Shown here: in pieces, positions 26,661 through 33,906 of the stretch
How the letters are laid out: each line of letters opens with the position of its first letter
How positions within the stretch are numbered: the first letter of the stretch is position 1
Source of the DNA: Bacillota bacterium
GTDB lineage: Bacteria > Bacillota_I > Bacilli_A > Izemoplasmatales > UBA1188
Length of the DNA stretch: 64,000 nt
Assembly: GCA_023410715.1 (NCBI GenBank)
Contig: JAEYPN010000017.1
Span: 62,001-126,000 of the forward strand
Reading direction: 5' to 3'
Notes under the pieces: generated by a model
The model's input: only the letters and a program-made list of their open reading frames with translations
What the model was told of the DNA's origin: nothing
Database searches by the model: none
Translations under genes and position numbers: made by a program

Positions 26661-27893
26661 ATGAAAAAAATGACTGTTGAAGATGTTGAATTAAAAGGTA
26701 AAAAAGTCTTGGTAAGAGTTGATTTTAATGTACCAATGAAAAATGGTGAAATCACCGATGTAAATCGTATTGTACAAGCTTTGCCAACAATCAAGTATAT
26801 CATTAATGAAGGTGGTAAAGCAATTCTATTTTCTCACTTAGGAAGAGTTGCCACTGAAGAAGATAAAGCAAAAGCTACATTAGCACCTGTTGCTAAAAAA
26901 TTAGCTGAATTAATTGGCAAGCCAGTTAAATTTATTCCTGAAACTCGTGGAGAAGTGTTAGAAAAAGCTATTAGTGAAATGAATAATGGCGACATCTTAA
27001 TGTTTGAAAATACAAGATTTGAAGATATTAATGGTAAAAAAGAATCAAAGAACGATCCTGAACTTGGTAAATATTGGGCATCACTTGGCGATGATATCTT
27101 AGTAAATGATGCATTCGGTACTGCTCATCGTGCCCATGCTTCAAACTCAGGAATTGCTGCTAACGTTAAGTATGCTGTTGCTGGATATTTAATGGAAAAA
27201 GAACTTAAATTTATTGGTAACGCTGTTGACAATCCTGATCGTCCATTTGTGGCAATTCTAGGTGGTGCAAAAGTTTCTGATAAGATCGCTGTAATTGAAA
27301 ACTTAATCAAGAAAGCTGATAAGATTTTAATTGGTGGCGGTATGGCTTATACTTTTATGAAATCACAAGGTTATAATATTGGCACATCAATTTGTGAAGA
27401 TGATAAACTTGAACTTGCAAAAAATTTATTAGCTCAAGCAAACGGCAAAATTGTTTTACCAGTTGATGTCGTTGTAACAAAAGAATTTAATAACGATGCT
27501 CCTTCAAGAGTAACAGATTACACAGGAATTGAAGCAGATGATATGGGACTTGATGTAGGACCTAAGACAATTAAATTATTTAATAAAGAAATTAAAGGTG
27601 CTAAGACTGTTGTTTGGAATGGCCCACTAGGCGTATTTGAAATGGAGAATTTTGCAAAGGGAACTAAAGCAATTTGTGAAGCTCTTGCTGAATTAAAAAA
27701 TGCTAAAACAATTATTGGTGGTGGCGATTCAGCTGCTGCAGCAATTCAAATGGGATTTGAAAAGAAATTTACTCACATCTCAACAGGTGGTGGAGCTTCA
27801 CTTGAATATTTAGAAGGAAAAGCATTACCTGGTGTTGAATCATTAACAAATGCAACCCACGAGCATGCTTGTGGTTGTGGATGTCAACACTAA
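26661..27893 (+). CDS. pgk: Phosphoglycerate kinase with Cys/His-rich tail
   Basis: The ATG at 26661 follows GGAGG (26648-26652), which contains the in-frame ATG at 26646 that is therefore rejected. The 410 residues show RVDFNVPMK, GGAKVSDKI, WNGPLGVFE and GGGDSAAA, the substrate and nucleotide loops of PGK, which makes ATP from 1,3-bisphosphoglycerate in glycolysis. The length is usual (about 395) plus an extra tail: the final 11 residues, HEHACGCGCQH, hold three Cys and three His and look like a metal ligand set. That tail is encoded where the next gene begins (13-nt overlap). It is the first gene of a glycolytic cluster. Confidence 0.96.
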   Translation: MKKMTVEDVELKGKKVLVRVDFNVPMKNGEITDVNRIVQALPTIKYIINEGGKAILFSHLGRVATEEDKAKATLAPVAKKLAELIGKPVKFIPETRGEVLEKAISEMNNGDILMFENTRFEDINGKKESKNDPELGKYWASLGDDILVNDAFGTAHRAHASNSGIAANVKYAVAGYLMEKELKFIGNAVDNPDRPFVAILGGAKVSDKIAVIENLIKKADKILIGGGMAYTFMKSQGYNIGTSICEDDKLELAKNLLAQANGKIVLPVDVVVTKEFNNDAPSRVTDYTGIEADDMGLDVGPKTIKLFNKEIKGAKTVVWNGPLGVFEMENFAKGTKAICEALAELKNAKTIIGGGDSAAAAIQMGFEKKFTHISTGGGASLEYLEGKALPGVESLTNATHEHACGCGCQH

Positions 27894-28429
27894 GTATTGG
27901 TTCGAAAATAAAAGACTTACGTTTAGAAAATGGTTTGACTCAAGAAGAACTAGCTAATCGTTGTGAACTAACTAAAGGTTTTATTTCACAACTTGAAAGG
28001 GATTTAACAAGTCCATCAATTTCGACGTTACAAGATATTTTAGAAGTTCTTGGAACAACAATCAGTGATTTTTTCTCGGAAAAAGAAGAAGATAAGCATG
28101 TTTTTACACAAGATGAATTCTTTGAAAAATATGATAGTGAAAAAAAGTCTCTTATTAAATGGATTGTTCCAAATGCTCAGAAGTATGAAATGGAACCGAT
28201 AATTTTAGAACTTGAACCAGGTGGAGAATCAATGTCTGATGAACCACATACTGGTGAAGAGTTCGGCTATGTTCTTGAAGGAGAAATTATTTTAAAAATA
28301 AATAATAAAAGATTTAAAGTCCAGAAGGGTCAAAGCTTTTACTATATTGCAAGTAAGTACCATCAGATTGAAAATGCTTCAAAGAAAAAAGCAGTTATAA
28401 TTTGGGTTTCAACCCCACCAATGTTTTAA
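27881..28429 (+). CDS. XRE-family regulator with C-terminal cupin domain
   Basis: The start at ATG 27881 is favoured over in-frame TTG 27869, giving 182 residues. An XRE helix-turn-helix occupies about 5-65 (LRLENGLTQEELA, LTKGFISQLERD) and a cupin_2 barrel about 105-180 (EEFGYVLEGEI, GQSFYYIASKYHQI). Such HTH-cupin proteins (PuuR-like) sense small ligands. Its gene overlaps the end of pgk by 13 nt, so it is translated with a glycolytic enzyme, and an HPr-like gene and tpiA follow. It may control this cluster, in place of the CggR found in Bacillus (inference). Confidence 0.85.
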   Translation: MSTLSIGSKIKDLRLENGLTQEELANRCELTKGFISQLERDLTSPSISTLQDILEVLGTTISDFFSEKEEDKHVFTQDEFFEKYDSEKKSLIKWIVPNAQKYEMEPIILELEPGGESMSDEPHTGEEFGYVLEGEIILKINNKRFKVQKGQSFYYIASKYHQIENASKKKAVIIWVSTPPMF

Positions 28430-28445
28430 TATAAGGAGATATAAA

Positions 28446-28691
28446 ATGGAAAAAACAATTTTAATAAAGAGTACAGCTGGACTACATGCAGAATTAGCTT
28501 CAAAAGTTGTTCAAGTAGCTAGCAAATACGATGTAGAAGTCAAACTAATATATGAAGATAAAACTGTAGATGCTCGTTCAATCTTAGGATTAATGAGCTT
28601 AGCAATTCCTAAAGGGACAAATGTTCAATTGGTAGCAACTGGAGAGAACGCAGAAGAAGCAATAAGATCAATTGAAAAAGTCCTAATGTAG
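28446..28691 (+). CDS. HPr-like protein with Arg17 replaced by Glu
   Basis: An 81-residue HPr-fold protein. The active-site loop is AGLHAELAS: the phosphorylatable His is present (H14, equivalent to His15), but the next conserved residues, Arg17 and Pro18, are Glu16 and Leu17. The regulatory serine is kept in DARSILGLMSL (S45, equivalent to Ser46). Arg17 stabilises the phospho-His in PTS HPr, so transfer to EIIA may be weak, whereas HPr kinase and CcpA use Ser46. It could act mainly as a regulator, like Crh. No EI or other PTS gene is in the window. AAGGAG (28432-28437) is the ribosome site. Confidence 0.85.
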   Translation: MEKTILIKSTAGLHAELASKVVQVASKYDVEVKLIYEDKTVDARSILGLMSLAIPKGTNVQLVATGENAEEAIRSIEKVLM

Positions 28692-28698
28692 GTGTAAT

Positions 28699-29463
28699 AT
28701 GAGAAAACCAATTATTGCTGGTAACTGGAAAATGTTTAAGACTCGTGATGAGGCTTTAAACTTTATTTATTCAGTTAATTTAAAAGTTCCAAGCATCAAT
28801 GAAGTTGATACTGTTATTTGTGCTGAAGCACCACTTCTTAGATGTTTAGTTAAACGTCAAGGTGATAATCTTCGCATCGGCGCACAAAACATGCATCAAA
28901 GCGATGAAGGAGCATATACTGGTGAAGTTTCTGCTATACTTCTTGAAAGTATTTATGTAGACTATGTTGTTATTGGCCATAGCGAAAGAAGAGCAATGTT
29001 CAATGAAACAGATGAAACAGTAAACTTAAAAATTAAACAAGCATTTAAACATAAATTAACACCAATTGTTTGTGTTGGTGAAGCCTTAGCTGAAAGACAA
29101 AATGGTACAACGCAAGATGTTGTTAAACGTCAAGTAACGAAAGCATTTGAAGGATTAACTAAGGAACAAGCACAAAATGTTGTAATTGCTTATGAACCTA
29201 TTTGGGCAATTGGTACTGGTTTAACAGCTACTAAGGAAGTTGCTAATGAAACATGTGGAGACATTAGAAATGTCATTAAAGAACTTTATGGACCTGAAGT
29301 TAGTGAATTAATTCGTATTCAATATGGTGGAAGCGTAAATCCAAGCAACATTGATGAATTATTATCAATGAAACATATTGATGGCGCTTTAATCGGCGGG
29401 GCTTCATTAGATCCTGAAAAGTTTATCTATATGGCTAATGCCGCATTAAAAAGAATATATTAA
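28699..29463 (+). CDS. tpiA: Triosephosphate isomerase
   Basis: A 254-residue single-barrel enzyme of normal length. GNWKMFKT (8-15) carries the catalytic Lys, IGHSERRA the catalytic His, AYEPIWAIGTG the catalytic Glu followed by loop 6, and IQYGGSVNPSN the phosphate-binding end. It interconverts dihydroxyacetone phosphate and glyceraldehyde 3-phosphate. It starts 7 nt after the HPr-like gene and ends the pgk cluster at a strong terminator. gap, pgm and eno are not adjacent, unlike in Bacillus. Confidence 0.96.
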   Translation: MRKPIIAGNWKMFKTRDEALNFIYSVNLKVPSINEVDTVICAEAPLLRCLVKRQGDNLRIGAQNMHQSDEGAYTGEVSAILLESIYVDYVVIGHSERRAMFNETDETVNLKIKQAFKHKLTPIVCVGEALAERQNGTTQDVVKRQVTKAFEGLTKEQAQNVVIAYEPIWAIGTGLTATKEVANETCGDIRNVIKELYGPEVSELIRIQYGGSVNPSNIDELLSMKHIDGALIGGASLDPEKFIYMANAALKRIY

Positions 29464-29476
29464 TAAAATAAAAAAT

Positions 29477-29504
29477 AAGGCACTCGTTAGAGCGCCTTTT
29501 TTTT
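29477..29504 (+). terminator. Terminator of the pgk-tpiA cluster
   Basis: AAGGCACTC (29477-29485) pairs with GAGCGCCTT (29490-29498) with a single A-C mismatch, loop GTTA, then eight T. Confidence 0.9.
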
Positions 29505-29516
29505 ACTAGAATATAG

Positions 29517-29545
29517 ACAAAAAAAAGAAGGAAAATCCTTCTTTT
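29517..29545 (-). terminator. Terminator of rpsD (minus strand)
   Basis: A perfect 10-bp stem, AAAAGAAGGA (29523-29532) with TCCTTCTTTT (29536-29545), loop of 3. Read on the minus strand it is followed by a run of T (the A-run at 29519-29526). It faces the tpiA terminator. Confidence 0.85.
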
Positions 29546-29546
29546 A

Positions 29547-30149
29547 TTATCTGTTGTAAAATTCAACGATTAAGTTTTCTTTAATTTCTGGTAAAATTTC
29601 TGTACGTTCAGGTAATCTTACGAATTTAGCAGCTAATTTGTTTTCATCAAATTCAACAAATTCTACTCTTGAAACAACAGCTTCTAGAGCTTCTTTAATA
29701 ACTACTAAACCTTTTGATGATTCTTTAACGCTGATTACTTGTCCAGGTAATACTCTAATTGATGGAATACTTGCTTTCTTACCATCTAGTAAAATATGTC
29801 CATGGTTAACTAATTGTCTTGCTTGTTTTCTTGTTCTAGCAAATCCAGCACGGTAAACTAGGTTATCTAATCTTGATTCTAGTAATAGTAAAAAGTTAGT
29901 ACCATGTTTTCCTTCTGAAACTTTTTTAGCATCGCCGAAAGTTTTTCTGAATTGTTTTTCATTAAGACCATAAGTAAATCTTACTCTTTGTTTTTCTTGT
30001 TGTTGAACACCATATTCAGTTAATTTTCCGCGTTTTTGACCATGTTGACCTGGGGCGTAAGGGCGTTTAATAATTTCTTTACCTGTTTCAGTAATTGAAT
30101 AACCTAAACGACGTGAAACTTTCCAAGTTGATCCAGTATAACGAGCCAT
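29547..30149 (-). CDS. rpsD: Ribosomal protein S4
   Basis: A 200-residue S4 with MARYTGSTWKVSRRLGYSI at its start, RPYAPGQHGQKR, and the S4 RNA-binding domain (LESRLDNLVYRAGFARTR, QARQLVNHGHI). It nucleates 30S assembly by binding the 5' domain of 16S rRNA. No N-terminal zinc-binding Cys set is present. It stands alone on the minus strand, as in Bacillus, with a structured leader upstream that fits autoregulation by S4. AGGAGG (complement, 30157-30162) precedes the ATG. Confidence 0.97.
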   Translation of the reverse strand: MARYTGSTWKVSRRLGYSITETGKEIIKRPYAPGQHGQKRGKLTEYGVQQQEKQRVRFTYGLNEKQFRKTFGDAKKVSEGKHGTNFLLLLESRLDNLVYRAGFARTRKQARQLVNHGHILLDGKKASIPSIRVLPGQVISVKESSKGLVVIKEALEAVVSRVEFVEFDENKLAAKFVRLPERTEILPEIKENLIVEFYNR

Positions 30150-30318
30150 ATATTGTCCTCCTATTTTATTATTTGCCTTGTAACTGAGGAGTACTACTTT
30201 TTTTAGATAGATTGTTTTAATATCTTCACCTTAAGCAGCTAAGGCTACACAATAAACCATAACGTTACAATCTAGGATTAAAAATTATCGTACAGCTGCC
30301 TTTTATTACATAGCATGC
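30150..30318 (-). ncRNA. Candidate S4-responsive rpsD leader RNA
   Basis: About 168 nt lie between a good minus-strand promoter and the rpsD start. An 8-bp long-range helix is possible between TAGATTGT (30208-30215) and ACAATCTA (30267-30274). Inside it a smaller hairpin is formed by CCTTA (30229-30233) and TAAGG (30240-30244). In Bacillus, S4 represses its own translation through a folded leader. Whether this one has the same pseudoknot cannot be told by eye. Confidence 0.55.
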
Positions 30319-30324
30319 TAAATA

Positions 30325-30353
30325 ATCATATCATAATTATATTAATAAGTCAA
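30325..30353 (-). promoter_or_regulatory. rpsD promoter
   Basis: On the minus strand TTGACT (complement of 30348-30353), a 17-bp spacer and TATGAT (complement of 30325-30330). Predicted start of transcription near 30318. Confidence 0.75.
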
Positions 30354-30429
30354 ATAAATTCTTAAGATAAATCCGCTTAATAACCTTTACATAAAAAATA
30401 AATGTAATAATAAAAGATTAAATATATTT

Positions 30430-30891
30430 TTATATCTTTTCCTCGATTATTTTAACAGCTAGAGCTAAAGTATCTTTATCAGCTTCTTTAAAACGATCTA
30501 ACATATAACTATCTATATCGAGTACCGCATATACTTCATTGTTTTTAATTATTGGTAAAACAATCTCTGATTTAGTATTTTCATCACAGAAGATGTGATT
30601 AGCGTGTTTTGTAACGTCACTTACAAGAATTGTTTCCTTTAATTTGAATGATTCACCACATACGCCTTTTCCAAACATTATTTTTGTACATGCAGGTTGA
30701 CCTTGGAATGGTCCTAAATAAAGATAATTGTCTTTCCTTATGTAAAAGCCGACCCAACTTATATCTTTTAAATAATATTTTATAATAGCCACTGAATTAC
30801 TTAAAGTGGTAATCACCTCATCATTTTTATCTAAAATACTTTTTAAATCATTTATGAAATTTTCATTATTTTTATCTTTTGTATAAAACAT
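30430..30891 (-). CDS. msrC: Free methionine-(R)-sulfoxide reductase (GAF-type)
   Basis: A single GAF domain of 153 residues from the ATG ending at 30891; an in-frame ATG at 30900 lies against AAGGA, too close to be used well. WVGFYI, LGPFQGQPAC, GKGVCGES, HIFCDENTKSEIVLPI and VLDIDS match the fRMsr family, including its three conserved Cys that carry out reduction and resolving. It repairs free oxidised methionine in the cytosol with thioredoxin. It is encoded alone and is divergent from thiI. Confidence 0.92.
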   Translation of the reverse strand: MFYTKDKNNENFINDLKSILDKNDEVITTLSNSVAIIKYYLKDISWVGFYIRKDNYLYLGPFQGQPACTKIMFGKGVCGESFKLKETILVSDVTKHANHIFCDENTKSEIVLPIIKNNEVYAVLDIDSYMLDRFKEADKDTLALAVKIIEEKI

Positions 30892-30979
30892 TATTATCAT
30901 TCCTTTTATATTTTGATAAGTGACAAATAATATAAATGATGCTTAAAAATTACACATCTATAACAATTTTACCAAATGC

Positions 30980-31009
30980 TTGTTAAAAAACAATAAAATA
31001 TGTTAAAAT
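30980..31009 (+). promoter_or_regulatory. thiI promoter
   Basis: TTGTTA (30980-30985), 18-bp spacer, TAAAAT (31004-31009) with TG extension at 31001-31002. Confidence 0.6.
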
Positions 31010-31030
31010 AATACAGATTGGAGTGGTAAT

Positions 31031-32260
31031 ATGTATGAAAGATTGTTAGTTAGATACGGAGATTTAAATTTAAAAGGTAAAAATAAGCGTGTTTTTATTA
31101 AATGTGTAAATAATAATATTAAAGAAAAATTAAAGGATTATCATGTATCATTTGAATTTGCGCATGATCGGCTTTATGTTTTGTTAAATAATGAAAATTA
31201 TGAGGATATAATAAAATGTCTTGATAAAGTTCCAGGACTTTATTCATATAGTTTAGTTTCAAAGACAACTCTTGAGATAAATAATATTAATGAATTAGCT
31301 CTAAAACTAGCTAAACAAAACTTAATTGAAGGTAAGGTTGTAACATTTAAGGTGACAACCAAAAGAGCTTATAAAGCATTTCCGATACATTCAATGCAGA
31401 TGACACAGGATATTTCAAGTTATGTACTTAGAAATACTGAAAACTTAAAAACTGATGTCCATAATCCTGATTTTACTTTGCATATAGAGATTAGAGAAAC
31501 TGGAACTTATATTTTTACAGATCAAATTTATGGAATGGGTGGATTTCCAGCAGGAATCGCAGGAAAAGGACTTTTAATGATTAGCGGTGGTATTGATTCA
31601 CCTGTTGCTGGTTATTTAGCTATGAAACAAGGTGTAGATTTATCATGTATTCACTATGAATCATCACCACTTACTCCTATAGAATCAGCTCAAAAAGTAA
31701 TTGATATTTGTGAGAAACTTTCCGAGTTTACACCAACTGAAAAGATTAAACTTTATTTAGTGCCATTTAAAGATATTCATGAAACAATTATTACAAAACT
31801 TCCTTCTGAATATATTATAAACATTATGCGTCGAATGATGTATCGGATTGCTGATGCGGTTGTTAGAAAAGATGATTTTTTAACAATTATTAATGGTGAA
31901 TCAATTGGGCAGGTAGCTTCACAAACACTTGAAAGTATGAAAGTAATTAACAGTGTCACAAATATACCAGTAATTCGTCCTTTAGCAACATATGATAAAA
32001 ACGATATAATTAAAGTTTCAAGGAAGATTGGTACATACGATATTTCAATTCGTCCATTCCAAGATTGTTGTACAGTATACTTACCTGATTCACCGGTAAT
32101 TAGACCAACAATTGAAAAAGCTGAAAGAATTGAAAGCATGGTTGATTTTGCTCCACTACTAGAAAAATGTATCAGTGAAATCAAAGTTATTACTGTTACT
32201 TCAAAAAAACATTTGGATATAACAAATAAGGGATTTACCGTTAAAGAAGCACTTGAGTAA
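31031..32260 (+). CDS. thiI: tRNA 4-thiouridine synthase ThiI
   Basis: A 409-residue ThiI of the short kind without a C-terminal rhodanese domain. The N-terminal ferredoxin-like and THUMP domains (about 1-165) bind tRNA. The PP-loop SGGIDSPVAGY (about 184-194) adenylates U8. PIRPLATYDKN-type and FQDCCTVYLPD motifs with the sulfur-handling Cys follow. It makes s4U in tRNA, with a cysteine desulfurase encoded elsewhere. Its downstream neighbour is a spore protein gene; I recall thiI beside sspA in B. subtilis too, so the link looks old. GGAGTGG (31020-31026) sets the start. Confidence 0.95.
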   Translation: MYERLLVRYGDLNLKGKNKRVFIKCVNNNIKEKLKDYHVSFEFAHDRLYVLLNNENYEDIIKCLDKVPGLYSYSLVSKTTLEINNINELALKLAKQNLIEGKVVTFKVTTKRAYKAFPIHSMQMTQDISSYVLRNTENLKTDVHNPDFTLHIEIRETGTYIFTDQIYGMGGFPAGIAGKGLLMISGGIDSPVAGYLAMKQGVDLSCIHYESSPLTPIESAQKVIDICEKLSEFTPTEKIKLYLVPFKDIHETIITKLPSEYIINIMRRMMYRIADAVVRKDDFLTIINGESIGQVASQTLESMKVINSVTNIPVIRPLATYDKNDIIKVSRKIGTYDISIRPFQDCCTVYLPDSPVIRPTIEKAERIESMVDFAPLLEKCISEIKVITVTSKKHLDITNKGFTVKEALE

Positions 32261-32288
32261 TTGGTTTTAATTTCCACATAAAAAAATG

Positions 32289-32320
32289 GTATTTTATTTC
32301 ATCTTTTGTCAAACATAATA
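32289..32320 (+). promoter_or_regulatory. Possible forespore (sigma G/F-type) promoter of the spore protein gene
   Basis: CATAATA (32314-32320) fits the sigma G -10 pattern CATnnTA, and GTATT (32289-32293) is near the -35 pattern, with a 20-bp spacer that is a little long. No vegetative TATAAT box is found here. Confidence 0.4.
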
Positions 32321-32341
32321 TCGACAGGAGGTGACATCACA

Positions 32342-32557
32342 ATGCCAAGCAATACATCAAAAAACAGATTGGTCGTTCCTCAAGCTCAAGCAGCTATCGA
32401 TCAAATGAAGTATGAAATCGCTAATGAATTAGGTGTTAATATGGGTCCTGAAGCAACAGCAAGACAAAATGGTTCTGTTGGTGGAGAAATTACACGTAGA
32501 CTAGTTAAAATGGCTCAAAGTTCATTAGGCGGTAACAACAACAACTATAAAGGATAA
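32342..32557 (+). CDS. Alpha/beta-type small acid-soluble spore protein
   Basis: The ATG at 32342 follows an ideal AGGAGGTGA (32326-32334), giving 71 residues. Both family signatures are present: the GPR-protease region YEIANELGVNMG (cleavage after the Glu) and the DNA-binding helix-turn region GGEITRRLVKMAQ. RLVVPQAQAAIDQMKYEIA at the start is also typical. These proteins coat and protect spore DNA and are degraded on germination. The Asn/Gly-rich tail is species-specific. It is direct evidence of sporulation capacity. Confidence 0.95.
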   Translation: MPSNTSKNRLVVPQAQAAIDQMKYEIANELGVNMGPEATARQNGSVGGEITRRLVKMAQSSLGGNNNNYKG

Positions 32558-32583
32558 TTTAGGATAATTATTTTAACTATCCG

Positions 32584-32621
32584 AAGAGTTAAAGCATAAT
32601 ATACTTTGACTCTTTTTTTTT
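32584..32621 (+). terminator. Terminator of the spore protein gene
   Basis: AAGAGTTAAAG (32584-32594) pairs with CTTTGACTCTT (32604-32614), with one T-G pair, followed by nine T. Confidence 0.9.
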
Positions 32622-32625
32622 ATCG

Positions 32626-32634
32626 TGTTACAAT
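32626..32634 (+). promoter_or_regulatory. Extended -10 promoter of the methyltransferase gene
   Basis: TGTTACAAT, 15 nt before the ATG at 32650. Confidence 0.6.
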
Positions 32635-32649
32635 ATTTTAGGTGATAAA

Positions 32650-33366
32650 ATGGACATAACATCAATAAATAATCCTAAAATAAAAGAAATCATAAAAATA
32701 TATAAAGAAAAGAAATTTCGTGATGATTTAAATCTATTTATTGTTGAAGGATATCACATGGTTTTAGAAGCTTATAAAGCAAATTTATTAGTTGAAGTAT
32801 ACTCTGTAAAACCAGTAAATTTTGACTTTAAAGACGTTTTTATTGTTAGCGAGCAAATACTTGAAAAAATAAGCAAAACTGTTACACCACAAGGAATTAT
32901 TGGTCTATGCAAGAAAATTGACAAGCATGAAATTACTGATCGCGTTTTGATGCTTGATAATATTCAAGATCCAGGAAACTTGGGAACTATTTTAAGATCA
33001 GCATTAGCTTTTAATTTTAAAACCGTTATTCTTGATAACTGTTGCGACATTTACAATGATAAAGTTTTACGTTCAACACAAGGTGCTATCTTTAATTTGA
33101 ATTTAATTAATGGTGATTTAAAAGAATATATAATTAAATTAAAAGATTATGATATATATGGTACTTCACTAAAAAATAGTACTAATTTAAAAGATATGAA
33201 ATTTTTAAATAAAAATATAGCTTTAATACTTGGAAATGAAGGAAATGGCATGCGTGAAGAATTACTTAAGATGACTAAAAATAATATTTTTATTGAAATA
33301 GAAAATATTGAATCTTTAAATGTTGCGATTGCAGGTGCGATTATTATGCACTGGCTAAAAAAATAA
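32650..33366 (+). CDS. SpoU/TrmH-family RNA 2'-O-ribose methyltransferase
   Basis: The 238 residues contain an N-terminal substrate-binding domain (1 to about 85; VEGYHMVLEA) and the SPOUT knot domain. Its three motifs are all seen: DNIQDPGNLGTILRSA (motif 1, catalytic Arg), LGNEGNGM (motif 2) and IESLNVAIAGAI (motif 3). It methylates a ribose 2'-OH in rRNA or tRNA using SAM; the target base cannot be read from sequence. GGTGAT (32641-32646) is the ribosome site. It stands between the spore protein gene and the nusA operon. Confidence 0.9.
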   Translation: MDITSINNPKIKEIIKIYKEKKFRDDLNLFIVEGYHMVLEAYKANLLVEVYSVKPVNFDFKDVFIVSEQILEKISKTVTPQGIIGLCKKIDKHEITDRVLMLDNIQDPGNLGTILRSALAFNFKTVILDNCCDIYNDKVLRSTQGAIFNLNLINGDLKEYIIKLKDYDIYGTSLKNSTNLKDMKFLNKNIALILGNEGNGMREELLKMTKNNIFIEIENIESLNVAIAGAIIMHWLKK

Positions 33367-33375
33367 TTAATTCTC

Positions 33376-33404
33376 TTGCATAATAAATATATTTATGTTA
33401 TATT
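33376..33404 (+). promoter_or_regulatory. Promoter of the rimP-nusA-infB operon
   Basis: TTGCAT (33376-33381), 17-bp spacer, TATATT (33399-33404) with TG extension. Transcription should begin near 33411, only a few bases before a hairpin. Confidence 0.7.
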
Positions 33405-33416
33405 GTTAATGTATTA

Positions 33417-33443
33417 AGAGTGGGAAAAAACCCACTCATTTTT
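33417..33443 (+). promoter_or_regulatory. Hairpin at the 5' end of the rimP operon transcript
   Basis: GAGTGGG (33418-33424) and CCCACTC (33431-33437) form a 7-bp stem with an A6 loop, followed by ATTTTTAA. It lies about 7 nt after the predicted start, so it is either a leader attenuator or RNA-stabilising hairpin, or it ends transcripts from the upstream gene. Confidence 0.6.
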
Positions 33444-33459
33444 AATGTATGAGGTGTTT

Positions 33460-33897
33460 ATGGATTTAAATAAGATAAAAGAAGAAGTTTTAAAAATTAC
33501 AAATAGTTTAAATCTTGAATTATATGATATTGAATATGTAAAACAAGGTAAAGAGTATGTTCTTCGCATCACTATTGATAAAGAAGAAGGAATTGTAATT
33601 GATGACTGCATTAATGTGAGTAATTTAGTAAATCCATACTTAGATCAAATAGAAAATGAATTTAAGGATGTCTATTCACTTGAGGTTACTTCAGCAGGAA
33701 TTGAAAAACAATTGAGAAATATTGAAGAAATTAAAAAAAACGTGGGCAAATATGTTTATTTAGAAACAAAAAATGGAACAATAACTGGTGATTTAGTCAA
33801 AGTTGAAGATGACATCATCCATATCAAAGATCGTAACAAGAATATTGGCGTAACATATAGTGATATTAAATTTATACGCTTATGTATAAAATTTTAG
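33460..33897 (+). CDS. rimP: Ribosome maturation factor RimP
   Basis: The ATG at 33460 follows GAGGTG (33451-33456), giving 145 residues; an ATG at 33445 has no ribosome site. The RimP N-terminal domain shows LYDIEYVKQGKEYVLRI and IDDCINVSNLVNPYLDQIE, then YSLEVTSAGIEKQL. The C-terminal SH3-like domain follows from about residue 80. It helps 30S maturation. It heads the conserved operon ending in rbfA; the next gene begins 9 nt downstream. Confidence 0.93.
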   Translation: MDLNKIKEEVLKITNSLNLELYDIEYVKQGKEYVLRITIDKEEGIVIDDCINVSNLVNPYLDQIENEFKDVYSLEVTSAGIEKQLRNIEEIKKNVGKYVYLETKNGTITGDLVKVEDDIIHIKDRNKNIGVTYSDIKFIRLCIKF

Positions 33898-33906
33898 GAG
33901 GATATA

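Noticed and set aside
31777..32277. 166-codon open frame on the minus strand across thiI
   Set aside because: It is antisense to a clear, complete thiI; its translation has no recognisable domain and no ribosome site.
33445..33447. Alternative upstream ATG for rimP
   Set aside because: It lies before the GAGGTG ribosome site that serves the ATG at 33460.
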